Shown in pieces: positions 1-12,638 of a stretch of 64,000 nucleotides of DNA. The position numbers were made by a program, and so were the translations under genes. Position 1 is the stretch's first letter; every line of letters begins with the position of its first letter. The notes under the pieces were generated by a model. That model had not been told where the DNA came from and did not search any database. It worked only from the letters and a program-made list of their open reading frames with translations. The stretch lies in the NCBI GenBank assembly GCA_016758965.1, contig JAEPRB010000096.1, positions 62,001-126,000 on the forward strand. The letters run 5' to 3'. The DNA is from Circinella minor. Lineage: Eukaryota > Mucoromycota > Mucoromycetes > Mucorales > Lichtheimiaceae.

Positions 1-43
1 ATATTATGACTACCCAAAAATGGTGTTTGAATTATATAAATAC

Positions 44-370
44 CTGAGAAGTTTCGAGTTCTTCAGCTTTTGGGAAATCGGATTCAAATGCTGAATAATC
101 AGTAGTAGTAGTAGTAGTATTCATAGCACCGGGTGTTCCTGGAGTAGGCGATAAAGTAGTAGAACCCAATGCGGGTGAATGGGAAGTGGGTACATCAGAT
201 GGTGGTGACATCATCAAATCGTGTGTTGGAGAAGTCATATCAGCAGCAATAGGTGTTGACACATCACCCGATGAAAAAAGATCAGCATCTTCACCAAGGG
301 CTGCACGTTCGCGTGCCAAAAAATCGGCAGTAGGGTCGTTGGAGGAATTAAAGTCACCAAAATCAGACAT
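44..370 (-). CDS. CLC1: Clathrin light chain, first exon (gene runs off the left edge)
   Basis: The translation starts MSDFGDF and soon reads DPTADFLARERAALGEDADL. A phase-setting acidic motif of this kind (FLARE..ALGEDA) opens fungal clathrin light chains, which bind the heavy chain hub and regulate coat assembly at endosomes and the Golgi. The rest of the exon is Ser/Thr/Pro-rich, with a threonine run encoded by a GTA/TAC-type trinucleotide repeat, as expected for the variable N-terminal region. The reading frame ends at a donor CAG|GTATTT at 44/43, so the heavy-chain-binding helix and C-terminus lie outside the window. The start ATG at 370 is followed upstream by an AT repeat and poly-T tracts that look like promoter or 5' UTR DNA. 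Identification rests on the motif only, because the diagnostic helical part is missing. Confidence 0.85.
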
Positions 371-2767
371 TTTCTGTTATATATATATATATATTGTTTG
401 AAATAAAAAAAGAAACCCGTTTCTTTTTTTTTTTTTTGCCAAGCTTGTTTCGCTTTACAATTGCGGAATTTAAATTTTTGGTTTACTCTCTTCTTCTTTT
501 TTATATATATTATGCTTTGCCCATGAATCCATCATTTTTTTACCGGGCTTAGTTTTTTTTTTACTGTAACTGCTTATTGCTATCACACATAATCTTTACC
601 TTTAAGAACAAAAAGAAATCGAATCATTCTATTGAATAATCTCTTATTGTTTGAATCTAGTTCTAAGAATAAATTTTAAAACTCCTTGTTGAAGGTACGT
701 AGATATGCTAATTACATCAAGAAATAAGTCTCTGTAGTGAAATATTATCTTTGTTACATGAACTCTTTTATCACTTTATTACTACCAATAAGAAAATATA
801 TATATAGAGAGAAAAAAACAGTACTATTTTTTTTTTTTTTGCTTAAATCGTGTTGCTTTATTATCACTATTTTAGATATATAAAGAAACTGTTCAGTTTA
901 ATCCACCCTATAAATCATAGACGTAAAACCCCACAATGTTATATTGGGTCATGTTATAATGAGACCATGTAATAGAAGAAAAACATTAATTTGTATTGTT
1001 CGTGAAACTGTTTACGAAATAACATAGATATGTATTAGTAAAATGAAAAAAAACCCCTCTTTTATTACGATAATGGATAAAAAATTGATGCATTATTTAT
1101 TACATATTACACCACACAAAAAAAGTCAAAAACATGTTTCTGCTTTATTTAAATTCTTGGTTATGCTAGAGGTAGGTATCAATAAGTCCGATCTATTGTT
1201 CCTAGTACATCACCTCTTCTTATTACAAACATTAAAAAAAAAAAAATTAAATGGAGAAAGAATCGATTTTTTTTTTTTTACCGGGTAAAATTCATTTATA
1301 TATTATATGATTTGTAAATTCAGTCTTTCTTTTGACTTGGTTAATAATTATATACTTTTATTTTCTAATTCAATTTTTTTTTTTATTTTATATAAAAGTC
1401 ATCAATAAATGATCAATTACTTTTTTCGATCCAACAGAATACCCTTAACGATGCTATTGAAAAGATATAATTTATTATATCTATCGTTTTATATAGATTC
1501 ATCGAAAAAAAAAATTTCATCCGTACTTATTGTTTTAATTATTTTATGGGTGATATATACTGTTTGCTCGATTGAGATATTACTACGTAGAGATGATCAT
1601 TCATTATCGACCTAATACAATGAATGTAAAATGTTGACACTTGAAAAGTTCTCATACTATACCACTTCATTGTATTAAGACCGAAAATGACACACGAGTA
1701 TAAGATCAAATTAATAATTCTTAACGAACAATATTAATAATATATCATATGGATAGCAACTTGCAGGTGGGTACATCTGAAATAGTATTGTTCCTTCTGA
1801 TTCATCGGCTAATAACTTTACATGTCGGTAAAAAGAGAGATTTGACAATATATATTTAACAGCAATCCCTCCAAAACTATGGACGGTCATCATGTGGTTA
1901 TTTTATGGTGTATAATCAACTTGTTTTGTGTGTATTGCAGCAGATCGCGTGGACAATGTACAACAACAACAACAACAACAACAGGAACAGCCTCAGGATT
2001 TTATTGAAACCGATTCAAATACTCGAATAGTATTTTATTCATTCATCACTTTAAATTATTTTTTCGTTTTCTAGGTAAAAAAAAAAAAAAAAGAATATCT
2101 GAAAAAGGAATGATTTTACCTAAATGTATAAATACGTATGTTTTTTTTTTTTTTTTGGAAGAATGTTTAATCTATATTTAAGCGATCATTAAGAAGAGCA
2201 AGAAGATGTGTTTTGGACCGATAATAGAACGATTAAAACATGGATCATCAAAAAAAAAAAAAAGCAAGTATATATCATGTTGAATTGGACGAAAACAATG
2301 TTTCCATTTGGATATTAGTTTTTTTTTCCCTTTATGAACATATTATTACATGTCAAAATTGTGTTGAATTAAAACACCACAGACAAATTTAGATTATTTT
2401 CCATGTTCTTTATATCCCCTTCTTCTTACCTTATGTTATTCTTGAAATTATTCGGTAACTGCCTTACATTTAATATTCCGATATTGAGTATAATTTTTTG
2501 CTTTTGGTGACCAAGTTTACATTCATGACATGGTGTATCAAGGTAAGATATGTCAATTTTTTTCTTTATTACGAAAAAGAAATAGAGTGTTCGGAACTTC
2601 ACTCTTATTTACATAATCGTCATAGTATCATTACTAGGATACAAGTCGCCAAGTTATACTTAAATTCGTATTATACGTTACTATATTACCTCTTCTGTTT
2701 GGATATATATACAACCTATATCTATTACATATACTTATTCAAAAATTAAAAGTGCTATACATGGGAG

Positions 2768-3115
2768 TACGTAATAATTCAAACGAACGAGATTTTCTAG
2801 AGGTACGTATGCTCACTTAATGGGATAATTGTACGACGAAAGAAGATATAATATATAAGATATATTAGATTACGTACGTACTTGTGCTTATATTTATTTG
2901 TACGTAAATAATTATATTTTTCTTTTTACCAATAATTTTATACATGTTTGCCAAATTGGGATACGTAGTAATGGAATGTTGATAAATGTACCCCATTATA
3001 GACCCATAATATTTATAATAACGGATACGTAGTACGTACTGTTTAATAATAATAATAATAATATAAACGGTTTATAATGAATACATTCTGCAGCTTATTA
3101 TAATATATCTACGTA
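2768..3115. repeat. Cluster of nine TACGTA palindromes
   Basis: TACGTA occurs at 2768, 2804, 2871, 2875 (overlapping the previous one), 2901, 2962, 3026, 3033 and 3110. The spacing is irregular, so this is not a simple tandem repeat. The surrounding DNA is strongly AT-rich, where a CpG-containing hexamer should be rare. I see no gene in this interval. Confidence 0.75.
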
Positions 3116-4465
3116 AGTTAACTGAAACACGGCGTTTATATAATACTCTTCGTTTCTATGTATATATGTATATATAAACAGCAGTTGAAGATGCTACTAT
3201 ACCAGTCCAAAAGATTCAACAGGGTTGTTATATGAGGAAAACGGGTTTTTTCAAATAATATATTACGACATCCTTGAACTTGAAATCACAACCTCCCCCA
3301 TCATTGAAATTATCCAAATCATACAAATTACTCACTTGATTTAGAACAAAAACAAATATGTTGATTTGTGGGGACTCTCTACGGTATATGATCTTAAAAA
3401 AGTATTGAGCATTAAGTACAACGAAAAAAAGTTTTAAGGAGGGTCCGTGCTTTTCTTCGGAGTTAGTTGTGAAACAATTAACAGGAACGATCACCATGAC
3501 AATTACTTTTTTCCCGTTTTTCTTTCAACTTACGATCCTCTGAAGTTTTTTTTATTCATATAAACGTGACCTTTATTTAGTAGTGCTATCAACCTATACT
3601 GTGTTTTAAGTCAATTTAAAGTGTCTTAAGATAAAAGTTCAAATTTTTGAAAACCGTCCACGAAAAAAAAAAAGAAGAAATAACCAGTCAATGGATCAGA
3701 AAAGTCGATTCGATCTGGCCAATCCGTGTTCGACGTTCACTTTATACGTACAGGTTATCCAGTGTTTACATTTTTTTTAAATCTCTTAATTTCCCTCTCC
3801 TTCACTATTCAAAAACTGGAGAAGAACACCAATTCAATAAGAAAATGATAAAAAAAAAAAAAACAATAATTATTACAATAATTATTATAAATGATAATAA
3901 TATAATAATAGTGTTATGTTCATCTTGAGCTTAAACATTCTAAAATGCTATGTTTTATATGTATAAAAATTCTGCTACGTACCGTAGTAATAACGTGCAC
4001 AGACCTAAACGCGCTGATTAAAAAACACATATCTTTTTTTTTTTTTTTTTTGTTTCTTTGGCCATAGGAACCACATAAAAAGTACCACTTTTGATTTTCA
4101 ATGAAAAAGTTCATTGTCAAAACAGAGCGTCACTTGTATTTGACATTGTTCCATTTTTTTTTTGAGTTTTGAAAAAAAAAATGCTTGACAGCGGATACAT
4201 ACTTTTAGTACAGAAATAAGTTAACATAACCAAAACATACATTTAGGGAGTTATTTTGAAGTGTAGGGTTTATCAAAAAAAAAAAAAACTCACATGCATT
4301 GTCTTTAAATACAGATGTTTTTTTTCTTTCAATACAATATTAAATAGTTCTCTCTCTCTATTTTAAAAATGATTGGAATTATTTGCCCAGTGTTTAACAT
4401 CGTAAGTTTTTTTTTTTTTTTTTTTGGGGGGGGGGGTGAGGAAACAAGTGTTTGACTCCTTCTTT

Positions 4466-4467
<2 letters not shown>

Positions 4468-4501
<34 letters not shown>
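4468..4501. repeat. (ACT)n microsatellite
   Basis: A pure ACT trinucleotide run of about eleven units, in non-coding DNA and just after a poly-T/poly-G junction. Confidence 0.9.
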
Positions 4502-4504
<3 letters not shown>

Positions 4505-5008
4505 AATAAAAATACACATACCAATACCGACAATGAATAACATAAGCGATAGAGGCAATAAATCGATCATGATGGTATGTATAAGTTGTAAGTTTATTGG
4601 TCATTGACATGAATTGTATTATCAACAACGTATCGTTTCATGTTGTAACATATCATATTCACGACCCTCGTATATACTTATTACGTCTAGACCTACTAAT
4701 TCATATGGCTTACAAATAAATAGGAACAAAAACCATGGCTTTTTTTTTTTTTTTTTTTTGGTTAATTAATATACAACGAAATATTTTATTTTATAATTTA
4801 TTATATAGAGAAAGAAAAAGAAAAAAAAAACAAGACGAAAAGAAAGAATATATAAAAAATAATATAACACTATAAATAGTAAATAAGAGTAATAAGAAGA
4901 AAACAAAAAGTAGAAACAAAAAGTATATATGTAATCAACCCCACGAAATTTTTTTTTGTGGGGTGGAGGGGGGAAGAGCAGGGGAGGAAAAATTTATATA
5001 TGTATAAC

Positions 5009-8000
5009 TTATTCTTGTGGTAATTGATATGATCCACTTAAAGCACTGGATGCACGTTCAGCTTCCCATTGTTGTCTGAGTTCTTCCATACTACCACTAC
5101 TATAACGATATGCCATCTTTGCACGGGAAGCTCGTGTAGGTGTTTGTGATAATCGATCAAACACATTACCAGCACTATGAGCTCTTTCCATTGCTATTGA
5201 AGATGCACTTACTACAGGTCCAATATTAGGTCTTGGAGGTTGTTGGAATCTTTGTTGATAAGACATTGTAGCAACAGGTTGTGCTGATGGTGATTGTTGT
5301 GGATCATAATAATACTCATTACCATTACCATTACCATTACCATTATTATTATTAATATTATTATTATTATTATTATGTTGTAGTTGTTGTTGATACATGG
5401 ATAATTCACGTAATGATGAACGTCTTCGTTGTGGCACAGGTGGTTGTTGTAATGAATAAGCTCGTTTACGTAAAGAACCCGTTTGTGACGAAGAATGTTG
5501 TGAAGAAGAATGTTGGGATGAAGAATGATCCGATTGCATTGAGGATCGACGAATGTGATTATTACGTATAGGGGAAGGTGTAGATGACTCACGATCCGTG
5601 CTGTATCTTGCAAATTCACTTGGATTTGCCATTACAAATGGAATAGGGGATTCAGAACCATTGGCCATACGTTGTTGCCAAGATAATCGGCGCTAAAATA
5701 ATTATAAAAAAAAAAAAAAAAATTTAGTATCTATATTTATAGAAAGAAAAAAAAATATATTTTGCTTTTGCTTACCTGAATCATGTTCAAAAATCTATCT
5801 GGTGATGGAGTTGCTTCACGAGTTGGAGCATGACGATTACCTTTATCTGTCAGTGACACAGGAGGTCGAACGCCACCATTGAGACTATTCCGTTTACTTC
5901 CTCCTCCTCCTCCACCACCACCATTACTTGATCCAGTCACGTAAGTGGGTGAAGTGATAGGAGAAGGTGGAGGTAAAAGTACTTCATCATTAGTACCTCC
6001 AAAAGAAGCAATCGATGATCGACGAGAATCAATCAATTGTGGTTCTGGTGTACTGACAACACCACGAATACCATCTTCATAAATCTTGTCAAAGATGGTA
6101 TTACCACTATTAATGTATTCTTCGATTTTAACATCAATAGCACTATCATCATCACCCATGATTGATTGTTGTCGACTACCCCGTCTACCACTTGTATGAA
6201 TACTTTTTTCTTCCAATTTACGAATACGTCGTTCATTTTCTACTGTCGTTGTAATAGCTGCACGTTTCATGACAATCAAAGTACGACGCAAATCATGTAC
6301 TGTCTTTTCTAAATTTTGAATCGTAACTTGACGGCTGGTATCGCTCATACGCAGATTCATTATATCTTCTACTAATCCTTCAGAAATACCCTTCGCTTCA
6401 TCTAATTCAAGTGTCTTGATCAATTTGGAAAGAACATCATAGGCTGTTTCAGGTGCTGCTGATGCTGGTACACTGTATTGTTCTTCAAAAGCATCCATAT
6501 CAGCCCATCCATCACCATCATCATTTCGTCGTGGTGTCATAGATTCGTTAATGATATCATCAGCGAAGGCAACTCGTTTTTCAATTGCTGCACGTTGTTG
6601 TTGTAATTGATGATGATGCTGTTGTAGTTGCCCAGTAGTACTACCGCCACTACCACCTGAAGCAATACTTCCAGTTTCACTTCCATCTGAAGAAGCAATA
6701 GCATCCCCTGCAGCTTCTGATTGAAGGGCACGTACACGAGCGGTCAAATAAGAAATTTCTGCTGAAATAAGATCAATACGTTCATCCGTAAAATCTAATG
6801 CCAACGTATCCATGGGTTGACCCGTGGCTTCTGCATTTTCTTTTTCAGCCAAATAAATATGTCGACGTTCATCAATTAATTCGAGTTTCTCAGCAGCTAA
6901 TCGTTCTCGTCGGAAAAGTAATTGTTCCATTTCCACAACCGCTTGTTTGCCTTGAATAAACTGGTAAAGAGCAGTATCCAATAATTGCTTCTTACGCATG
7001 ACTCGGACATCTACGGGTATCTTGTTCAATCTTTTTCGCATGGCCTTGCGATCATTGACTCGATTGGCACGTCGTGCAATAAAGGCAAAACTACCACCCA
7101 CAATATGTGTCACTTTACCCAGCAATCGTTCATCCAAGACACCTCCTTCACGTACCGCCTTCTTTAATACATTCGTCAATTGTTTGAGTTGTTGATTATT
7201 CATCAATACTTCTTCATCACGTCGTTTTAATGTCATACGTTGTTGTTCATGTTGACGTTCCAATCGACGACGTTGCATATTGGCTTCAGCATTCAAGCGT
7301 TGTAATTGTTGAATTTTGCGGTCTTGCAAAGTAGATTGTTCACGTACACGATCCGCTTCTTGTTTCATACGTTTTATCATACGTTTCTTTTCCACTTTAA
7401 GCGTTTCTACATTGACACGTAAAGAGCGTAATAATGTTTCATTTTGGTTACGTGTGGCTTGCATCGTCATGGTCGTTTGTGAATATTTGCGTTTGAGTTC
7501 TTGAATCTGAGATAGCAAATGTTTCATTTTAGCTTCATAAGCGTGTCGGATTTCAATGAGATGTTGTTTTTCCTTCATTTGAACGGTTACTTCGGATTTA
7601 CTGGTGATACGACTACGTGTACGTGTTACTGCTTGATCACGTTCACGTTGTAAAAGGATCAATTGTTCTTGAAGTTGAGACATACGATCATCATATTTGC
7701 GTTTCATGAACGTATATTCATTTTCGGATTTTTCTAAATGAGAAACAAGTTCTTCCTTTACACGAATATCAGATTGGATTTGATGTAACATACGAGCTAA
7801 TTGTGTATCGGTTTTCTTTCTATTTTCAGGAAGCATATTTTCAACACGTGTAGGACCTGTAGCCGAATCACCACTACTACTATTATCATCCACCAAAATT
7901 TCATTTTTACGTCGCTCACTCTCTGGACCATCCCATGCTGGTACAGCCTAAATAAAAAATAAAAAAAATAAAAAAAAAAATTTTTTTGTTCAAAATGACA

Positions 8001-10825
8001 AGATCTAATTTTTTTTTTTTTTTCATTGTTAAGCTTTTAAAATATAAAAATTGTAAAAAAATTCTTACCAAAGTTTCAATTTCATCTAATAAAGCATTAC
8101 CCAAAAGATCATTATCATCTTCTTCAACAGGCGATCGAGCTGGTGTGAAATTACCCTCATCAGATGATGTACGTTGCATATCTTTTTCTCCATAAAGTGA
8201 TTTTTCTTGTTCCTCAAATTCCTTTTGAAGAACGAAAAAAAAAAAAAGACATTTCATCTAATTAGTAAAAAAAAAAAAAATCTTATATAACTTGTAGCAT
8301 AAATATATATATATATATTTACCTTGAGTTCTTCTTCCCAATCACGAGCTGCATCATCCAATGGTTTAGCAAGATCCAAGACTTGCATACCTTTTTGAAT
8401 TTCATTTCTTGCTTTAGCAATACTATCTTTCACTTCTTGTCGAATTTCATCATCCCCTATACTAAGCGTATATTGAGGTGTAATGACACCTGCTTGTCGT
8501 TGACGTTGAACACGTGTACTGGAACTTTGTGATAATACAGGTCGACGTGCAGAATGTTTGGTCTTGACACGAGCTGTATAAGTAGTATTACTACTATTAG
8601 GTGTCACACGTTGATGACGACGACGTGATCGACGTGTACCACGTCGTTGACTTGTAGATGTACTCAAAGTCATTGAAGCAGAAGGAACACCCGATTTTTG
8701 AAATGAGGAACTTGCCATCATCATTGCTTGCATAGCCATAGGTTGAGCATTTTCCAAAAAGGCAAGACGATCACGTGTATCTTGTAATTCATTATTCAAA
8801 TCATGAATTTGTTTTTGATATTGTATAATAATAGGATGGGATGTAGCTGTTTGTTGCTTTTTTACTTCTCCATGATGACTCTTATTATTATCATCTACCG
8901 ATTGTCCTGATAATGAAAGGGGTGCCGTGGGTGATGCATCATTTAAGAAATCACCTAAATCACGTTCCATAACAAGAGTATCACGTTCACTTGTTACTTG
9001 AATAAGATTTGTTGACATATCTTGAAGACGTTCACGTAATCGTCCAATTTCAGCACGTAAAGCTTTATTTTCACCACTATCACCCCCTGTGCTAATATCG
9101 CCTGTTGCACCACTTGCACGAAGGGAAGCAATTTCCATACGTAATCGAGCAATGTATGAACGTAATTGATTGATTTCAATCGAACTTCCAGCAAAATCTT
9201 GATTGATAGTGACCCGATTCTTAATATTACGCGCTCGATTCGCATATTTCAATGTATTCAAGGTTTCCATGAAATTCGAATCCGATGGTGACACACATGC
9301 CAACATGAGAGTTTGACTGTTACCACCCAAAGAATCTTGGAGTAATCTCGTGAGTTTAGAATCTCGATAAGGTACATGCGTTGCCCGCCGGGTCTCATCT
9401 CCGAGTGCTGAAATGACGTTACCAAGGGCTAATAAACCAGAATTAATCGCGATACCTTCTTTAGCACGATCTCCTTGAGCATTCGTTCGTTTTAACTAAT
9501 CGTTTTTTTTTTTTTTTTTTTTGATATGAAAGAAAGTTTTTGTTATTATTTCCCATTGATATTATTATTTGATAACACCACAAAGAGAGCAAAAATAAAA
9601 TAAAAAATAAATTTACCCTTTCAGATCCAGCTAAATCAACAAAATGAAATTTACTTGTAAATGACTTATCACTACCATCTTCTTCACGTTGTTGTTGTTT
9701 AAGAATGACAGAAAAAATAGCGTGTGAGCGAGAGGAGACAGTATTCATATCGGTAGATCCGGTGGTTCTGCAAAGAGAACCTTTGGCGAGGTACCCGAGT
9801 AATTCTTCTGGACTTGAGCAAGTTTCCTCTCGAACACCACTCCAATAAATATTACCAGCAATATCTTCACGAATAGATACTTCAGCACTCATATTATTAT
9901 TATTATTATTATTATTCTTTCTTCGTTGAATTGTATTTGGATTTAAAAGATCAACAAGTTCTTCGTTGTACAATTCCAAAAATGAGACAAGAATTTCATA
10001 TTTAAAGTCTGGACTTTCTTGAGCACGCTGTTCCATACTTTCGAATAATCGAACCATACTACGCGGTACAATACCTAGTTATATTCATTTTGAGTCCTCT
10101 TTGCTTTTTTTTTTTTGCTTATATATGTGTTCTTCTTCTTTCAGTTTAGTGTGGGTAAAAAAAAAAAGATTGAGTTACCTTCTTCTTCACGAACTGTAGT
10201 ATTGTGAAGACCGGTACCCATACTGTATGTTTTGCCCGATCCAGTTTGTCTAAAATGATTTATTTTTTTAGTCAAAAAGATCAAAAGTTTTTTTTTTTTT
10301 TTTCCATTGTTGCAATACATGATCGTTTTATTATAAGTATTACCCATAAGCCAAAATGGTAGTATTAAATCTATTATATAATATATTATTATTATTATTA
10401 TTATTATTATCAATTCATCTTAGTTAACAAATGACGCATGGTAATAAGTTAAAAGAATTTATATATAAAAAAGAAAAAAGAAAACATTTGTTTGGGCATA
10501 AAAAAAAAAAGACGAAAAATATAAAATTTATTATTATCTATTTTAAATTTATTTACCCCTCCATAAACTTGTCTAAAAGTGGGGTTATAGCTTCTGAATA
10601 AACCTGAGACTGAATCGTATTGCTGTCAAATACATAATCGTAAGTAAACGATTTATCAGTTCCAATCAAGATTTGTGGTTCATTAGGAACATAAGATAAA
10701 CATTCAGTACAGTTTTCCAGTTGTTCTTTTTGTGACAAAGGGCGTGCCCGAATAGCCACTCTATAAATATATATTATATATATATAAAAAAAAAAGTGCA
10801 CGGACAATGTTGTAAGATTCGTCAT
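5009..10825 (-). CDS. Kinesin-4 family motor protein (KIF21/KIF4-like), nine exons
   Basis: Exons, minus strand: about 10825-10806 (start, uncertain), 10760-10557, 10370-10344 (27 nt), 10249-10179, 10074-9617, 9495-8323, 8221-8069, 7947-5776, 5692-5009. The sum is 4962 nt, 1653 aa. The motor fills roughly residues 8-340: VAIRARPLS, the P-loop GQTGSGKT (about 84-91), [16 protein letters not shown] and DLAGSER. The GIVPR form and the long KR/Q-rich coiled coil after about 730 match kinesin-4, a microtubule plus-end motor involved in microtubule length control, spindle or chromosome work. A run of eight Asn sits inside the motor at about 160. The C-terminus is Ser/Gln-rich without the WD40 repeats of animal KIF21. 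The first exon is the weakest part: ATG at 10825 needs a GTCCGT donor, and the intron could instead be read through in frame. Confidence 0.9.
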
Positions 10826-12638
10826 TCCATCGGAACTAAACGCCGATTCACTTGTACCCCTCTCTTTTTTATTACCTCACCGCTGTTGCTGCCATTCAAC
10901 GAGGAATGTATTAAATAATAAGGGGTAAGAAAATAAAAATAAAAAAAGAGAGAGAAAAAGAAAAAAAAAATTTGGAAATGAAATGAAATGAAATGAAAAA
11001 GAAAAAAAAAAGTGATGAAAGAGTAAAAGAAACAAACAAGAAAAAGGTTATTCACAAAAAAAGACTGAAAGTTGTGTATAAGTTTTTTTTTTTTTTTTAG
11101 TTGCCCTGAATGAATGAAGTGAAACGTCAGTTGTTATACGGTTTAAAAAGTACTACAAGAAAAAAAAAATGGCTTATTATAAACCAACCAACAAAGCAAA
11201 AAGTCCCGAGAGTGGGAGTACAAGAACTGATAGCATTGTGGAACGTACCTTTTTTTTTTTTTTCGTGTTACAACCCTCAGAAAAGTTTCTTTTCCTGTGT
11301 AATAATTTTATTGTCGTTATATATATATATATATAATATATATATAAACTTAAGTTAATTTTTACATGTACAATGATAACTACAGGCGACGACGATCATT
11401 TCAATTTATAATAAATTTCTCTAGTAAATGAAAATTAAAAATTTGACCATTTTAATTTCTCTTGGTGTCGTCACTTTGCGCTTGCATTATTATATGAAAC
11501 ACCGCATTGACAACATCAAACCAAACAGCAAATAAAAAAAAAACATACGAGTTGTTTATGGTTTTTTCTTTCCTGTAGTACATGTAAAACTTATCTTTTT
11601 TTTTTTTTTTTTACCTTATAATATCATTGATACGTACCAAAAAAAAAAATGAATAATACTTTTGTAAATGAGAATCATAAACGTATTAGTTAACCAGTCA
11701 AAACTTAAAAAAAAAGCTATGATGATGATGCAGCCAACAAAAAAAAAAAAAAAGTCAGTAGACTTAACCACATGTTCTTCACACCTCCTTTTCTTAAAAC
11801 TGTATAGAATAAGCTATACTATATATATAAAATAGAAGTACAGTTTATGCATAACAACAATCGATTATAACATTATTAAATAAAAGAAGTTACAATTCAG
11901 AAAGCAAACTATAATATATAAATGTAAATATCGATTTTTATATATTACTCTTGATTAATCTTCATATTATGAGGATTTTACACAAAGTTGAAAAGAGCAA
12001 CAATTCACTCAATGCAAAAGTGAAAAAAAAAAAAGTGTAATGATTGAATAAAGTTGTTATCAAAATTCACCTAAAAACCAATCAAAAACATCATGGGGGG
12101 GAGGAGTGAGGTTGTGCGGAGAAAAATAACTTTCTGAAATCACTGTCGTGCAACATTATGTTTACTGCATCATCTCCTGAGTAAAAAAAGAAATACACAC
12201 TAGGTATATCATTTATTTCACTCATACGTAACATAAATGAAAAGTGAAGTACTAGTTATATGTTTAAATGGGTTAACGTTCCGTTCATTACTATAAATAT
12301 ATCAATTCTCGGGTTCCGATGCTCCGGATAAAAAAAAAAAAAGAGAGACCTTCTTACGTATCAAGACATATATTGAAGAACGCTAGTTTTATTATAAATA
12401 AATAATGCTATTTGACGTGCTAGGATATAAGTAGTTAAGGGGAAATAACAAAAAAAAAAGTTTTATGCAATATTTTGGATCATTTGATATTGTTGTTTAA
12501 TAATAATATAAAGAATTGCTAAACCGTGATGATAAATTAGTAATCCCCTCATAGTTTATATGTATACCCAAATAACTGACCCAATGTTGAAAATCAAGAA
12601 ATGTTTATTATAATTATAATTATTTATAAAACTATTTT
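10826..12638. other. Intergenic, no gene seen
   Basis: About 1.8 kb between the kinesin start and the 3' end of the CEDxW gene. It holds poly-A/T tracts, a (GAAAT) run near 10978-10996 and AT dinucleotide repeats near 11320-11345. Open frames are short and homopolymer-driven. The right-hand part near 10830-11100 presumably contains the kinesin promoter. Confidence 0.6.

Larger units (their letters stand above)
371..5008. other. Gene-poor intergenic stretch, 4.6 kb
   Basis: No convincing gene was found between the clathrin light chain start and the 3' end of the kinesin gene. Open frames here are short, rich in Phe/Lys/Ile from homopolymers, and lack family features. Visible content: many A/T runs over 10 nt, a (CAA) tract at about 1960-1983 inside an exon-like patch, a dense TACGTA cluster at 2768-3115, an (AAT) tract near 3047, a poly-T/poly-G junction at about 4408-4437, and an (ACT) tract at about 4468-4501. 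The first few hundred bases should include the clathrin light chain promoter, and the last few hundred the kinesin 3' UTR. Confidence 0.6.

Noticed and set aside
1043..2749. Several 60-83 residue open frames on the plus strand
   Set aside because: Phe/Lys/Ile/Tyr-rich translations of homopolymers, no start context, no similarity between them.
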